Source of the DNA: Sorghum bicolor
Lineage: Eukaryota > Streptophyta > Magnoliopsida > Poales > Poaceae
Assembly: GCF_000003195.3 (NCBI RefSeq)
Contig: NC_012870.2
Location: 48,486,967-48,550,966 of the forward strand
DNA: 64,000 nucleotides
Reading direction: 5' to 3'
Below the pieces are notes generated by a model. The model worked only from the letters and a program-made list of their open reading frames with translations. It searched no databases and was not told the origin of the DNA. How positions within the stretch are numbered: position 1 is the stretch's first letter; the number at the start of each line of letters is the position of its first letter. Position numbers and translations under genes: made by a program. Shown in pieces: positions 44,646-55,790 of the stretch.

Positions 44646-45806
44646 AGAACTGTTACACCGTAGCTGGCTACACAATAATTATTTTGTAGCCGTTCCAAAA
44701 CTCACGAACCCGACAGTCTCCGGCGTAGCGTGGCCACCCAAGCCCGTGCGTGGCTGGCCACGGTGGTCCCCTCGGTGCATGCATTGATTCACACTCTGCC
44801 CCGTCCATTCATCCTGCATTCATGCATTGATTCAATCCCCTGATATTTTTCCTTTCTTCTACCGGCCTCAAGATCACCTGCACGAAACGCCTGGATCTCG
44901 GCGATGCCCTTCACCCGCCACCGGCCACGACGACCTCTTCTCGCCAGTAGTTGTACGTCCTCCCCACCAACGGCGGCAACGGAATGTCGGGAGGAATACT
45001 TCTTCGTCGATCGATTCCCATTGCCGGCCGCTGAGACCACCGGTTACAGCCAGCTGCAGGCGGCTCGCTGCTGCGTCGTACTGGCCACGTCCGGCGGAGA
45101 CATGATGGTACCAGGACGACGGCGTCCCCTGCTGGCCTCGTGCAACGAGGCGCTGGCGTATGTGCTGTTGGCCGCCGTCGCCGCCGCGATACAGGCCTCC
45201 GTCGTTGCCTAGCGTGGCTGGCCCGAGCTGCTATGGATGGGACCTGCACCCTCATGACCGAGCTCGCCGCCGCTCTGCTTGCCTTCCTTTCCGCCTACAA
45301 CTTCAAGCTCTTCAGACTATAAGGAAGCAAGAGCTATTCTTTACTCACCATGGATTAGTGCTCCAACCTATTTGAATTATTATGATTTAATTTATGGTAA
45401 TTTTTTTATTTGTTACGGTAACTGGTTGGTCGTATCACGATGATATCAAAATGTGGTAACTTCCAGTGCTAACTATGGTAACTGTATATACAGATTGTCG
45501 TAAGTATTCTCGTAACACATGAACAATTACATTAGTTTAACTTGTATACTACTCTTGTGTTGCCCATATAGCATGTAGAGTATTCTCGTAACCTATCCTG
45601 ATTACCGTATCTAGACATTTGAAATATCGTAAATATTTTATAGTAAATTCTAGTAACAACTCATCGATTATCGTATCCAACCATTTCAAAATATTGTAAC
45701 TATCGTCTATAGTAAATTCTAGTAACTACCCATCCTGATTAAGGTCTATATAGCAACTTAAAATACCATAATTATTTTATGGTAAATTAGGCAGTTAAAT
45801 CTATTA

Positions 45807-45995
45807 GGGCACTCACAATGTCTAAGACAATTAATTACTTTTTATTTATGGTATTTTGCTGATGTTGTAGCATATTTATTTAAGAAAAAGATAGAAAAAA
45901 TAAAACTCCAAGTCTTATTTAGACTCTAAGTCCACATTGTTCGAGGTAATAAATAACTTTAGACTCTATAATAGAATCTGCATTGTGTGCGTGTC
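45807..45995. mobile_element. MITE-like element
   Basis: The left GGGCACTCACAATG and right CATTGTGTGCGTGTC are imperfect inverted repeats about 190 bases apart, with no coding sequence between. The target duplication is unclear. Confidence 0.4.
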
Positions 45996-46045
45996 GGCGT
46001 TAATTAGGACCTGCATGCATCGGCGGTGGTTACGCATCGGTCTAA

Positions 46046-47058
46046 GAGCATCTCCAACAATTTGGTATATGACTTGCTAAACTTTAAAATTTAGCAAAAC
46101 ATAGAAAAAATGTTCTCCAACAGTTTGCTAAACTTGCTTGTCATCTCATTCCACTTGCTATCCATGGGAGCCGCGCGCGTATTTTTACACACGCTTATCC
46201 AGCTTGCCATCGCTCACCCGCGTCTGTCGGAGCTTTTTCCCGGCCGGAGTCAGAGATTTCCATCATATCCCGCACACCGCATGCATCCACTTCCACGCGC
46301 CAAAGGACGGAGCGTCGATGATGGCCCTGGTGATTATGACAGCTGATGGGACAGAGCTCCACGCTCCTGCTAATTAGAGCTCAGACATAGATACGACAAG
46401 AAAAGTATAATAAAAAATTGATGAAATATGGACCATGAAATCATTGCAATGGTTCACCGATTACACTTGATGAAATATAAATATATAGGTAATAAAAATC
46501 ATAGCTAATAAACCGATTACATATAATTGTTCAATCTATAAATTCATATAGCATAGGAGTATAAATCTGAATGATGGTTCTATAGGTGCTCGATGAGGTC
46601 TTCTTTTCAACTGTTGATGTGTCTCCTTGTTTCTAATCTGTCTATGCGCGTCAATATATTCTTCAAGTATACGATGAGCTCGACCACGATCAGGTTTGAC
46701 ATTGTCACCACCATAATCAAAATGCTCGTTAGGGTCGATCCCGACGAAACGAGACGGCCCCGACGGAGTTCCTGTGGCACGACGAGAGGAGGTCCTGCAG
46801 CGGTGCGACGGGAAGGGAGGGAAGGCGTCAGGTGACCTGTTCATGCGATGGAAGGGGAAGAACCAAGGTCGCGGTGAAGGGAAGGCATCGAGGTACCGGT
46901 CAACAACCGAATCTGGTGAGCCATTCTTTTTTTTATTTGGCAAGTGAAATATAGCAAATTGTTGGAGATGACCTCTTTTCAACTTGGTAAATAATTATAA
47001 CAACTTGCTAAAACACAAGATTTGGCAAATGAGAAATAACAAACTGTTGGAGATGCTC
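46046..47058 (-). mobile_element. PIF/Harbinger-type element with a transposase remnant
   Basis: 1013 bases with terminal repeats GAGCATCTCCAACA and TGTTGGAGATGCTC and a TAA target duplication (46043-46045, 47059-47061). GAGCATCTCCAACA ends with TAA/TTA sites are typical of Tourist/Harbinger. On the minus strand at 46780-46590 a frame reads FDYGGDNVKPDRGRAHRI, then IRNKETHQQLKR, resembling the C-terminal part of Harbinger/ALP1-like transposases; this assignment is tentative. The frame is disrupted afterwards. Confidence 0.75.
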
Positions 47059-47169
47059 TAATGCCGCATGCAATGGTAGGCTCGGCCAGATGCGCCGGTC
47101 GGGTGAATACTGGTGCGCCCCATGACCTGGCTACAGAATAACATGTTCTGTAGCCAGCTACTGAATATA

Positions 47170-47201
<32 letters not shown>

Positions 47202-47221
47202 GTTTGGTTGTAGATATAAAA

Positions 47222-48550
47222 ATGGCTGACCGTCCTCACGATGATTCTGATTATATGGAAGATGCCATTCAAAATATGATTGACGACGGTAGTGAGTACT
47301 TTATTGATTACAACGAGATCATGCAAGACAATCCGACTCAGCAACAAGAGAGCAATGCCCCTGAGCAACAAGAGGGCAATACGCCTGAGCAACAACTTGT
47401 CATGCAACAAGAAGGAAATACTGGCGAGGTATGTAAATGTAAACATATATAATTAATGCATCTCTTACATTAGGTTTTAGACTTACTTGGTTATTAATTT
47501 AGTATTTTTGTTTCTATATCTACGTGTAACCTTCTGGATCGACCTCTACAGGGAGAAGCGTACCTCTACGAGGGCCAAAGAAGAGGGCCGCTATGTAATC
47601 TCTGAGTTTGAGATAGCTACAGGCAGACCACTTGGTGAACATGCAAATAAATATGTTAGTCACTGTGGATACCATGTGAGAGATCAAATACCGATCAGTG
47701 CTCGTGAATGGAGAGAGAAGCGAGGTGCTCCTGAAATCAGTTTTGTCTTTGATCTTGACAAGGAGTTAGTTTGGAAAGCCGTCACGGACGTTCTCACCTT
47801 CGACACCAACGATGAAGAATTGAAGGTGCAAATTTATGACTGGACTATGAAGAAGATGGAGGTACTGTTCCAGAATTGAAAGAAGTCTTTGTACAATAAA
47901 TTTGTCAAGAAAAACGAGACTCCAAATTTCAACCTCAAGAAATATGTAAAGCTGAGGGCCTTCTGGGATGGCTTCGTGCAGTACAAAACATCAGAAGAGG
48001 GCGAGGAACGAGCCATTAGAAACAAAGAGAATGCAAGTAAAAAGACATATCACCATCAAATGGGACCGAATGGAACAGGAGATGCTTGCTAGGGGGTCAC
48101 ACCCGAGACAATAGCAAAGAATTGGAGCGAGCGCTCCAAGCATTGGTTCTACGGTCATGGGGGAAGTGTGGACCCAGACACCGGGGCGCTAGTTTGGGGC
48201 CAAGAAATCTCTAAAGCATCAGAGAGACTAGTCCGTGCACGAGAGGCGGTTCAGTCTGGTGAGTTCAGGCCTAACAAGGAGAAGGATGAACTCACCTATG
48301 CGCTTGAAAATCCTGAGCACGATGGGCGTACGAGAGGCTATGGGGCAGTTACGTGGCTGCAATCATTCTAAGCTGATCAAGATACCTACAGAAGCCGCCA
48401 GAGAAAGAAGGTTGAGGAGCCAGAGCGGATCCACCGGCTGGAAGCTTTTGTTCTACGGTCACAAGAGCGTGAGAAATCTCGTGAAGAATGGATGCAGGTG
48501 GAGATTAAAAGGCAAGTGCAAGCAGCACTTAGTCAAATGACGAAAGGGTA
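47222..48550 (+). pseudogene. Ptta/En-Spm plant transposase (Transposase_24-like) of the CACTA element
   Basis: Exon 1 (47222-47428) codes an acidic, Gln-rich N-terminus (MADRPHDDSDYMEDAIQNM) with a repeated NAPEQQEGNTPEQQ phrase and ends at a GT donor. The next exon starts near 47552 after CTCTACAG, but the conserved frame is shifted by one. It reads GRPLGEHANKYVSHCGYH, IYDWTMKKMEVLFQN, stop TGA at 47877, KYVKLRAFWDGFVQYK, then after another shift near 48095 KNWSERSKHWFYGHGG, LVRAREAVQSGEF, KDELTYALENPEH and a charged coil ending LSQMTKG. These are the hallmarks of the Ptta family. At least two stops and two shifts disable it. Confidence 0.75.
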
Positions 48551-49042
48551 AGGTACATCACAGCCTGAGGTCAACATTAGCCCCCAGGTCAGTTGAAAAG
48601 CAGCTACGCATCCACGGAAGTACCAACCATTCAGGATGACACGAAGCTACACTTCCCCGTGGATGATGTCACATAGGCTTTTACTGCCTGTGAGTTGCAT
48701 GTACCAGATGGGAATGCAATAAAAAAGTTGGCTATTGGTGTTGTCAACCCTATCAACTGAACGAGAACTTCAAGAATCCATAATCGACCAGTACCAGCTG
48801 GATATGCTAGCATCTCGGTTGATAGGGTTGAGAAAGGTTGTGGCAGTGTGCCTCTAGGAATAGAAGGGGGAGACGGAGAGAGGACCTTAGGTGAAGCTGA
48901 GAAGATGTTTATTTGTTGGCGCAAGCGCTTCATAATTATTCCTCACCATAGGTTTGTGCGTGATTTTACTTCTTATATTATTTATTATGTATTGAATTTA
49001 AAAAAAGTTTGCTCACAAAACTTGTAATTGTTTTCTTTGCAG

Positions 49043-51212
49043 GGACTCCTCCAACCTAAGTCCAGTTCCTTCCCCAGTGCATCATAGTGCTGCGGGCGGT
49101 GACAATGCTGGATCTCCTCCAACACCTGCGGCGGCCACACCGACCCCGCCACCGCCTCCACCACAGTCTCCACCTCCTCCACCGAGGTCTCCAACTCCTC
49201 CACCGCGTTCTCCAACACCAAAAAGATCGGCCCCACCACCTCCACCGCCTGCACCACCCTCTCCAAAGAGTACACGATCGGTCCCATCGCCTCCAAAGCG
49301 AGGTAGTCAGAAGTGGTCCCCCCAAAAACGACCGAAGTCATCGGTCCCACCTCCAAAGAAGGCCGCCTCAGCAAAGAAAGCTAACACACCAGAGAAATTA
49401 CCTTATGAAAAAAGTGAAGAGGAGGTAATTGCTACATCCAAAGCTGAGGTGAAACAATTTTTTGATAAATTGAAGGAGGAAAGAAAAAAGCGGCTAAACC
49501 CAGAAAAGCTGTACTTTTATGTAAAGCTAGAAGAACTGATGAAGATGGTGGTGGACTAGCAAAAGAAGCAGCGGGGAGCTCAGAAAAAGCCAGCACTTTC
49601 GGACTATGAGCGGTCTCTGGTCAAGTCTTCACAGCCTAGAAAGAGAGTAGGAAAGGAGGTCCCACAGCTCGGAGAAGTATCAAAACCGGTGCCCCCTTTG
49701 ATTGTGTCAAATCAATACGACTCAAATGAAGACTTGATGCCAAAGAAATCCTTAGCGTTGTCTGAGCTAGATTCGTTTGAGCATTACTTTGGACAGAGCG
49801 GTCTAAATATTGAAGACATTGCCGCCATTATTGGATGTCAAACATTTGAAAAAGCTGAGGTAGTTGATCAATGGAGGGCAAGATATGAACCGGGTAGGAG
49901 TCTATTCAACCCTCAGCATTTACATGAGCTCGACACACAAATGTTTGCAATAAATAGTGGTGCATGGAGGCGTATAAAAGGGGAGATAATTGGATTTCTG
50001 TTCGTATTAGACAACATCACTACTTCCGTGGAGATGACCTCATATACGTCCAGTTCGAAGAATTGCACCAATTATGTCACCTCGACGCTCTCGACAAATC
50101 TTTTATCAGCTGCTTTTGTCTGTAAGTATTTCTTTCTTTTTATTAAACTTCTACCTTCTTTAATTATATGTATATAATCCTTACACACTTAGGATTTGTA
50201 TGTATATATGCAGGCACCAAATGAGAGAGCTCATAATCAGAAATGACAATAGCATTGGGTTCGTTGACCCTTATATTGTTTTCAAGGCTCCGCAGGCAGT
50301 GTGGACAGCATCTCATGAGACAGAAGTCTACACCAATCTTATGAGGTTCTTTGTGAACCAAAAAGAAAAACAAAAAATACTCTTCCCTTTCAACTTCGAG
50401 TGAGTTATATAGTTATTAAGTGCATGCACATTTTATTTTACTTATTATTACTCGAGACGAGTTTTATATAGTTATATATAGGGCTGACTATGTATATGTG
50501 TGTAAACAACTTTCACTGGATACTCATGGTCATTGAAATTCCCAAGAACCGGTTGATAATTTTTGACTCAATGAGAAAACCATAAGAAAATTATCAACAA
50601 ATGGTAAACATTATTCAAAGGTACGTAATGTCGATCTCAGCTAGAAGAATATCATGATATGACTCTGTAATTATTAGTTCACGATCCACAATGGCTGTGT
50701 GTAGGGTTTGGAAAAGATTTATTGACCGTGAACATCTCAGTGGTTGTAAAGCGCCGCTTAATATAATTCATCCACAAGTAAGTTTTACTAGCTAGCAAAC
50801 TTTCGCTAACTTTTAGCCTTCTTATTGTCGTGGTCGTGAATATTTTTTATATATATCGTACAGTGGTGTTTAAGACAAGAAGGGGGAACAACCTATGTGC
50901 ATATTACGTGTGCAAATTCATGATGGCACAAGTCAATCAAACACCCACAGAGACGCTCAGAGTACGTTACATGTCTCATTATCTCTAGAATTATATTGAA
51001 TAACTTAGATAACTAATACCTTTTTTATTTATTTCAAATGGAAGACGGAATGGTTGAGGGAAAAGGTCATGCAAAAAGACCGAATCAAAGCTATCCAAGA
51101 GACGATAGCAGGATTTCTCCGCGAGCAAGTGATCAATCCAAACGACGAGTTTCACTTCAACGGCAACGAAACTCTTATTCCAAACAACGATGATCATTTG
51201 TATCGGTTTTAG
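49043..51212 (+). pseudogene. Proline-rich protein with C-terminal Ulp1-like cysteine protease domain (CACTA gene)
   Basis: The exon from 49043 follows TTTCTTTGCAG and codes a long Pro/Ser/Thr-rich stretch, then Lys/Ser-rich text and EVKQFFDKLKEERKKR. An in-frame TAG at 49557 is followed in frame by KKPALSDYERSLVKSS and VPQLGEVSKPVPP. After a shift near 49985 comes HHYFRGDDLIYVQFEELHQL and HLDALDKSFISC. The Ulp1/C48-like part has His (NNFHWILMVIEIP, near 50510), Asp (LIIFDSMRKP) and Cys (NNLCAYYVCKFM, near 50890), i.e. the full His-Asp-Cys order, with Gly after Cys changed to Ala. A TAA interrupts after RKP near 50581. The last exon ends PNNDDHLYRF at 51212. Splice acceptors are partly damaged (AAACAAC near 50505). 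Confidence 0.75.
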
Positions 51213-51718
51213 ATATTGGGAGAAAAAACTCTATGTATATATGTGTTATGAATTTTGTACTTATAAAACTATATATAAAGCTTTTTACATATCTATTTAA
51301 TTTTTGATGTGGCCTATTCATTTTATTATTAGCAAAGCTTAATTATAAAGCTAAGCCTATAATTTTCATTTATATATGCTTAATATGCATGTAATATATA
51401 TATATATATATATATATTATTATATCAGTATAAAATATGTATTGAAAAACCTATTATTATTATATAAAAACAATAAACAGATCCGAAGAAATGAACCGAA
51501 AAAAAAGAACCCCTTTAAAACTGGTTGGCAACGTGGCAACCCTGGCAGGACCCTTTAATACCGGTTGGTATTACTAACTGGTGTTAAAGGGGGGCTTTAG
51601 CCCCGGTTCCCGAAATTGGAAGTAAAAGGTGGGCCTTTAGTCCTGGAAGGGCGCACCGGCTCGGAAACCGGGGTAACAGGCCCTTCCCGACCGGTGCTAA
51701 TGCCCCGTCCTGCACTAG

Positions 51719-51844
51719 TGATCATCTCTTAATAAAATTGAATCGATGCAATCTTGCTCCTAAGAAAGGAACTCAATTTTATGATCATCTCTTAATAAAA
51801 TTGAATCGATGCAATCTTGCTCCTAAGAAAGGAACTCAATTTTA
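51719..51844. repeat. Two tandem copies of a 63-base unit at the CACTA right end
   Basis: 51719-51781 and 51782-51844 are identical by eye (starting TGATCATCTCTTAATAAAAT and ending AACTCAATTTTA). The first copy begins inside the last two bases of the CACTA terminus; the second does not carry the terminus. Confidence 0.95.
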
Positions 51845-52370
51845 CATTAGACAGTGCATACATGCATGGACCTTGATCTAATAATTCACAGAGTTGGAAA
51901 ACAACCCCGTCCATATACATATTCAATCTTTGCAACGCTGCTTGTCTTTTTTGCACTATCTTCTGCCGGTCAACAGGCTAGTGCTTATCGTGTGTTCTCC
52001 AAAGCAACAACTTGGCAGCTGCGCGTGCCATACGATCAGCTCACATGGATGACAAATTGACAAGAAGCAAAAGGCAATATTGTTAATTAGACAGAGATCC
52101 ATCGATTTCACGAGTGACACTGCATGGGATAGCTAGATTGCTAACGTATTATACATATTTGTGGACTACCTGCTTGTAGGGTACACCTCACATGCACGTT
52201 TTTCCTGCAATACATACAGGGACCACAAAACTATATATTATCCGAGCAGATTGTGCGTACGTACACGTTTATGGTCGATCTGTTGTACATACAGTGTGTC
52301 GTTAGGAGGGAGCTAGGTACCGTAGTGCGTGCATATATGGCTCTTACTGGGCCTAATGATTTTGTTACTA
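51845..52370. other. Unassigned stretch with one small open frame
   Basis: A frame at 51854-52060 on the plus strand (68 residues) has a hydrophobic segment IFATLLVFFALSSA followed by QQASA, like a signal peptide. No family recognised; no intron or promoter evidence. It may be a remnant of a host gene or chance. Confidence 0.3.
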
Positions 52371-52691
52371 CTCACTCTATCCCAAATTATAAATCATTTA
52401 AAGAATTTTGGTGAGTCAAAATATCTTACTCTTTCTGTCCCAAAACTGTAATGCTAGCAATGAACCTAGACGTCACATATGTCCAGATTTATTACTAGAA
52501 TTGTGTTTTTTTACCAAAATATATATGATGTAAAATAAGTATTATTAGATTCTTCTTTAATTATTTTTTTATTGTATACGGATTTATATTATAAATTTTA
52601 ATATTTTTCTCTACAGTTTTGATCAAATTTGAAAAATGCTTTAAAACTTCTTAAAATTCATAGAACGACTTATAATTGAAAATGAAGGGAG
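52371..52691. mobile_element. Stowaway-like MITE, possibly composite
   Basis: Ends CTCACTCTATCCCAAATTAT and ATAATTGAAAATGAAGGGAG are imperfect inverted repeats, flanked by TA. A second Stowaway-like start (CTCTTTCTGTCCCAAAACTG) at about 52432 inside suggests one MITE nested in or fused to another. Confidence 0.65.
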
Positions 52692-53333
52692 TATATGTTT
52701 GGCATGCGTGGCTGCCGCGCTTGGATCCATGACTTCTTCCGTTAAGAAGGCACTGTACGGGTATGTATTGCTGGCCTGGGTCATCGCGCCGTGCGTATAT
52801 ATGTCTGGACTTCAACACTGGCACTGCCAATCTGCCATGAGCCCATGACGTGCTGTTCCCACCTCCTCCTCCCTTCCTGCCATGCACGGCTCCATCACCT
52901 GCCGCAGCCTCATGTCTCTGGGTCCCCATCACACCATCACCGTCGGCTTTTTTTTTTTTTTAAGCCTATCACCGTCGGCTTGATTAGTAATGCCGCGACC
53001 TTTCTGGAAGCCTAGTTCTAGTTAGGTCGCAACACAAGACGACGGTGACATGCATGCGTCAACATCCCTGCTGGTTGCACCGTAAAATGGTCAAAATATC
53101 GACGGTAGTTTTCAGTAATAATAATAATATCTTGTACGGTGTATGTAGCAGCGAAGCAAACTGTGTTATATTCAAAGATAAAATTTGTATATATAACTAG
53201 CCAATGCGTAACGGTAAACTAGATGCATCGAATTTGGACGTACGCACAGGGGAGACCAAGATCATCAAATCATCAGAAATATATAGTATATATAGGCAAT
53301 CGAAAGAGCCGAAAGCAACGGCAACAATTCTTT
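52692..53333. other. No gene recognised
   Basis: Low-complexity T run at 52949-52962 between two copies of CACCGTCGGCTT. No coding or repeat structure beyond that. Confidence 0.5.
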
Positions 53334-53561
53334 GGCCTTGTTTAGTTCCGAAAAGTGAAAACTTTTCGGTACTGTAGCACTTTCGTTTGTTTGTGATAAA
53401 TATTATCCAATCATGGACTAACTAGGATCAAAAGATTCGTCTCGTGATTTCCAGCTAAACTATGTAATTAGTTTTTATTTTCGTCTATATTTAATGTTTC
53501 ATGCATGTTCTACAAGATTCTTGAAAACTTTTTTGCTTTTCAGGGTGAACTAAACAAGGCC
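53334..53561. mobile_element. MITE with GGCCTTGTTTAGTTC ends
   Basis: 228 bases; the ends GGCCTTGTTTAGTTC and GAACTAAACAAGGCC are perfect inverted repeats. TTT stands on both sides and may be a 3-base target duplication. This terminal sequence is widespread in grass genomes. No coding capacity. Confidence 0.9.
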
Positions 53562-53859
53562 TTTGTTATGAATTAATTTTGCTGACGTTGTCGATATTTG
53601 ACCTTGAGACCTGTAATATTAGTTATTTCTGTTGGCATGAGATTCTCCTATTACTTGGTTGAGTCCACCCTTCGGAATGTATTTGTTGTTGTATTATAAT
53701 AAGTTTTTTTTTGTCCATCTGCTGATCTGGGACCATTTAGAAATCGATCACCAATAATAATGCTGATTTGTTGAGTGAGCTCATACAGCAGTCTGGTGTG
53801 TAGCAGCCGGCTAATAGAATCAATGGCGTGGAAACCGCTAATAGGCTCAAGGTACGTCA
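53562..53859. other. No gene recognised
   Basis: Unassigned sequence between the MITE and the non-autonomous CACTA array; the left end of the latter is not defined. Confidence 0.4.
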
Positions 53860-55062
53860 CTTCTTTGTCGAGGGTCTGAGGTTTTGCCGAGGACCAAATT
53901 TCGGGCACTCGACAAAGACACTCTTTGCCGAGGGTCCCCTGCTGAGGCTCTCGGCAAAGAAAAACCCTTTGGCAAAGATGCTTTGCCGAGGGCCTGGCCC
54001 TCGACAATTTTGATGTACTGAGTAACGGCAGGCCAGCCCCGTCAGGTTTTGCCGAGGGCCAACCGTCAGACCCTCAGCAAAGGTTTTTAATTTTTTTTTT
54101 ACAAAATTCTTTACCGAGGGCCTGTCCTATGGCCCTAGGCAAAGACCCCTTTGCCGAGGGCCATGCTTGGCCCTCGGCAAAGATTTTTTTTTCGGATTTT
54201 TGAGTCATCCACGGGTTCGAATCATTGTGCGAATGCGTCACCAGGTGATCAGGCCTTTCCTTCACCATCGTCTCATAGGCTACCTTAATGAGGACTCGTG
54301 GTAGGTGATGTGACTGGACTTTAGCGTGATTTGTGCTTTATGGTTGTGACTTGTGTTTGGATTTGATGAACTTGTTGTAATAAATATGTGAATGATGATG
54401 AACATGCTGAGACTTGTAATATGGTTGTGATATTATGATTTGTGGTTCATAATTATGGTTGTGATATATTGTGAGAAATTGGATTATGCGTGATATGCAT
54501 ATGTGATGGTTGATATATATATATATATATATATAGAATGTTTATGTCGATGGAATGTAAAAAATAAAATTTTCTGTCTCTTCGCCGAGGGCTCTGACCA
54601 TAGCCCTCAGCAAAGATTGGGTCTTTGCCGAGGGCCTTAGCCATAGCCATCGGCTAATAAATTTAGGAAAAAAGATTCTGCGTACCTTCTTTGCCGAGGA
54701 CCGTGAAGGAGGCTCTCGGCAAAATTTTTTTAAAAAAATAAATCTGCTCATTTTTTTTTGCCGAGGGCCGTCGGTGGAGGCCCTCGGCAAAGAAATTTTT
54801 TCAAAAAATTTTGCTCAATTTCTTTGCCGAGGGCCGGCGGTAGAGACCCTCGGCAAAGATTCTATCCCAAGAAACGGCGCCATTATAGTTATTTTTCTTT
54901 ACCGAGGGCCATGTTGGCCCTCGGCAAAGGCCATCTTTGTCGAATAAAAATTTCCCAAGATTCCTTTGCCGAGGGCCACCCTCGGCAAAGCCTTTGCCGA
55001 GGGCCTTTTAGGCCTTTGCCGAGGGCTTCTGGCCCTCAGCAAAGAGAGCGCGTCCAATAGTG
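53860..55062. mobile_element. Non-autonomous CACTA element with TTTGCCGAGGGC arrays
   Basis: More than fifteen direct and inverted copies of CTTTGCCGAGGGCC or near matches are spread at 53869-54200 and 54580-55040. The right end reads CGTCCAATAGTG at 55062, giving a minus-strand CACTATTGGACG terminus. A (TA)n run lies at 54512-54535. No transposase frame is present. The left terminus was not found. Confidence 0.75.
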
Positions 55063-55149
55063 GGTTTTGGGACGGCGATATATACATACCCACAGTTTCA
55101 ATACATACTTGGCGATTCTAAGTTTTAGGTTGGCCTCGTAAAGGTCCAA

Positions 55150-55790
55150 AGGGAGTTTCTCTCTTTGGGTAAATTTGATTTAGGTGATGGGTCTCAAGTA
55201 CGATTTGGGAGGACTCATGGATAAAATCGCAATCACTAAAATCGCTGTTTCCAACACTTTATAACATCATGTCTAGGAAAAATACGTCCATAAGTTCAGT
55301 GTTGTCTACGGTACATTTGAATGTAGCCTTCAGGAGATCTCACATGGGTGCTAATTTGCAAGCCTGGTACAATGTGGTAGCTATAGTAGCAAATGTACAA
55401 ATAACAAAACAAAGAGACCGCTTTGTGTGGGGTTACATCAGAATGGTGTGTTTTCTGTCAAGTCAATGTATATAGCTTATAACACTTTCATCTAGAAACT
55501 AAAATTACCTCCAAAAATCAAAATCTTCGTGTGGTACTTATACAAGGGAGTTATTCCAACAAAGATAATCTTGCAAGGCGCCGGTGGCAAGGAGATCGAG
55601 AAGTGTTGTTTTTGTTCTTCTGATGAGTCTATACATCTTCTTTTTATTGTCACTTTGCAAAATTTATTTGAAGAATTATTCAGGTTTTCTTTAATCTTAC
55701 ACCACCAATTAGTGCACAATATATGTTTACATGCTGGATCGAGGGGATACATAGAAAACTGAAATCTCCGACTCTTTTGTTAGGTGATTT
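55150..55790 (+). pseudogene. 3' part of a LINE ORF2 (RT tail with zf-RVT region)
   Basis: Plus-strand text in several frames matches the style of plant L1-type ORF2 ends: KFDLGDGSQVRFGRTHG, then SSVLSTVHLNVAFRRS, LQAWYNVVAIVANVQ and RDRFVWGY, then after a shift VFSVKSMYIAYNTF, LPPKIKIFVWYLYKGVIPTK and the zinc-finger like CCFCSSDESIHLLF (one His expected after ESI-H is present). A stop follows at 55758. Multiple stops and at least two shifts show an old 5'-truncated copy; no poly-A was clear. Confidence 0.75.

Larger units (their letters stand above)
44660..47161. mobile_element. TIR element of about 2.5 kb inside the CACTA element
   Basis: The left end GTAGCTGGCTACACAATAAT and the right end GTTCTGTAGCCAGCTAC are inverted copies over about 32 bases. 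Each end is itself a near-palindrome (GGCTACA..TGTAGCC) able to form a hairpin. A GC-rich part at 44690-45320 holds frames on both strands but no recognised domain; it could be captured gene sequence. No convincing target duplication was found, and superfamily is open. Confidence 0.5.
43245..51720 (+). mobile_element. CACTA (En/Spm) element with Ptta and Ulp1-like genes, left end lost
   Basis: The right end reads CCTGCACTAGTG at 51720, giving a minus-strand terminus CACTAGTGCAGG. Subterminal arrays of ACCGG..GGTGTTAAAG-type inverted and direct motifs lie at 43245-43380 and 51555-51710. The left CACTA terminus itself is missing: the junction with element C Gag at 43244 goes straight into subterminal sequence. 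The main transposase gene (TNP2/TNPD class) was not found between the ends, so the element was probably not self-sufficient. Confidence 0.85.

Noticed and set aside
44789..45375. Possible secreted or membrane protein genes
   Set aside because: Frames overlap on both strands without motif, promoter or introns; described only as possible captured sequence.
53869..55040. CRISPR-like array
   Set aside because: The repeats are inverted as well as direct, variably spaced and inside a CACTA element of a plant genome.
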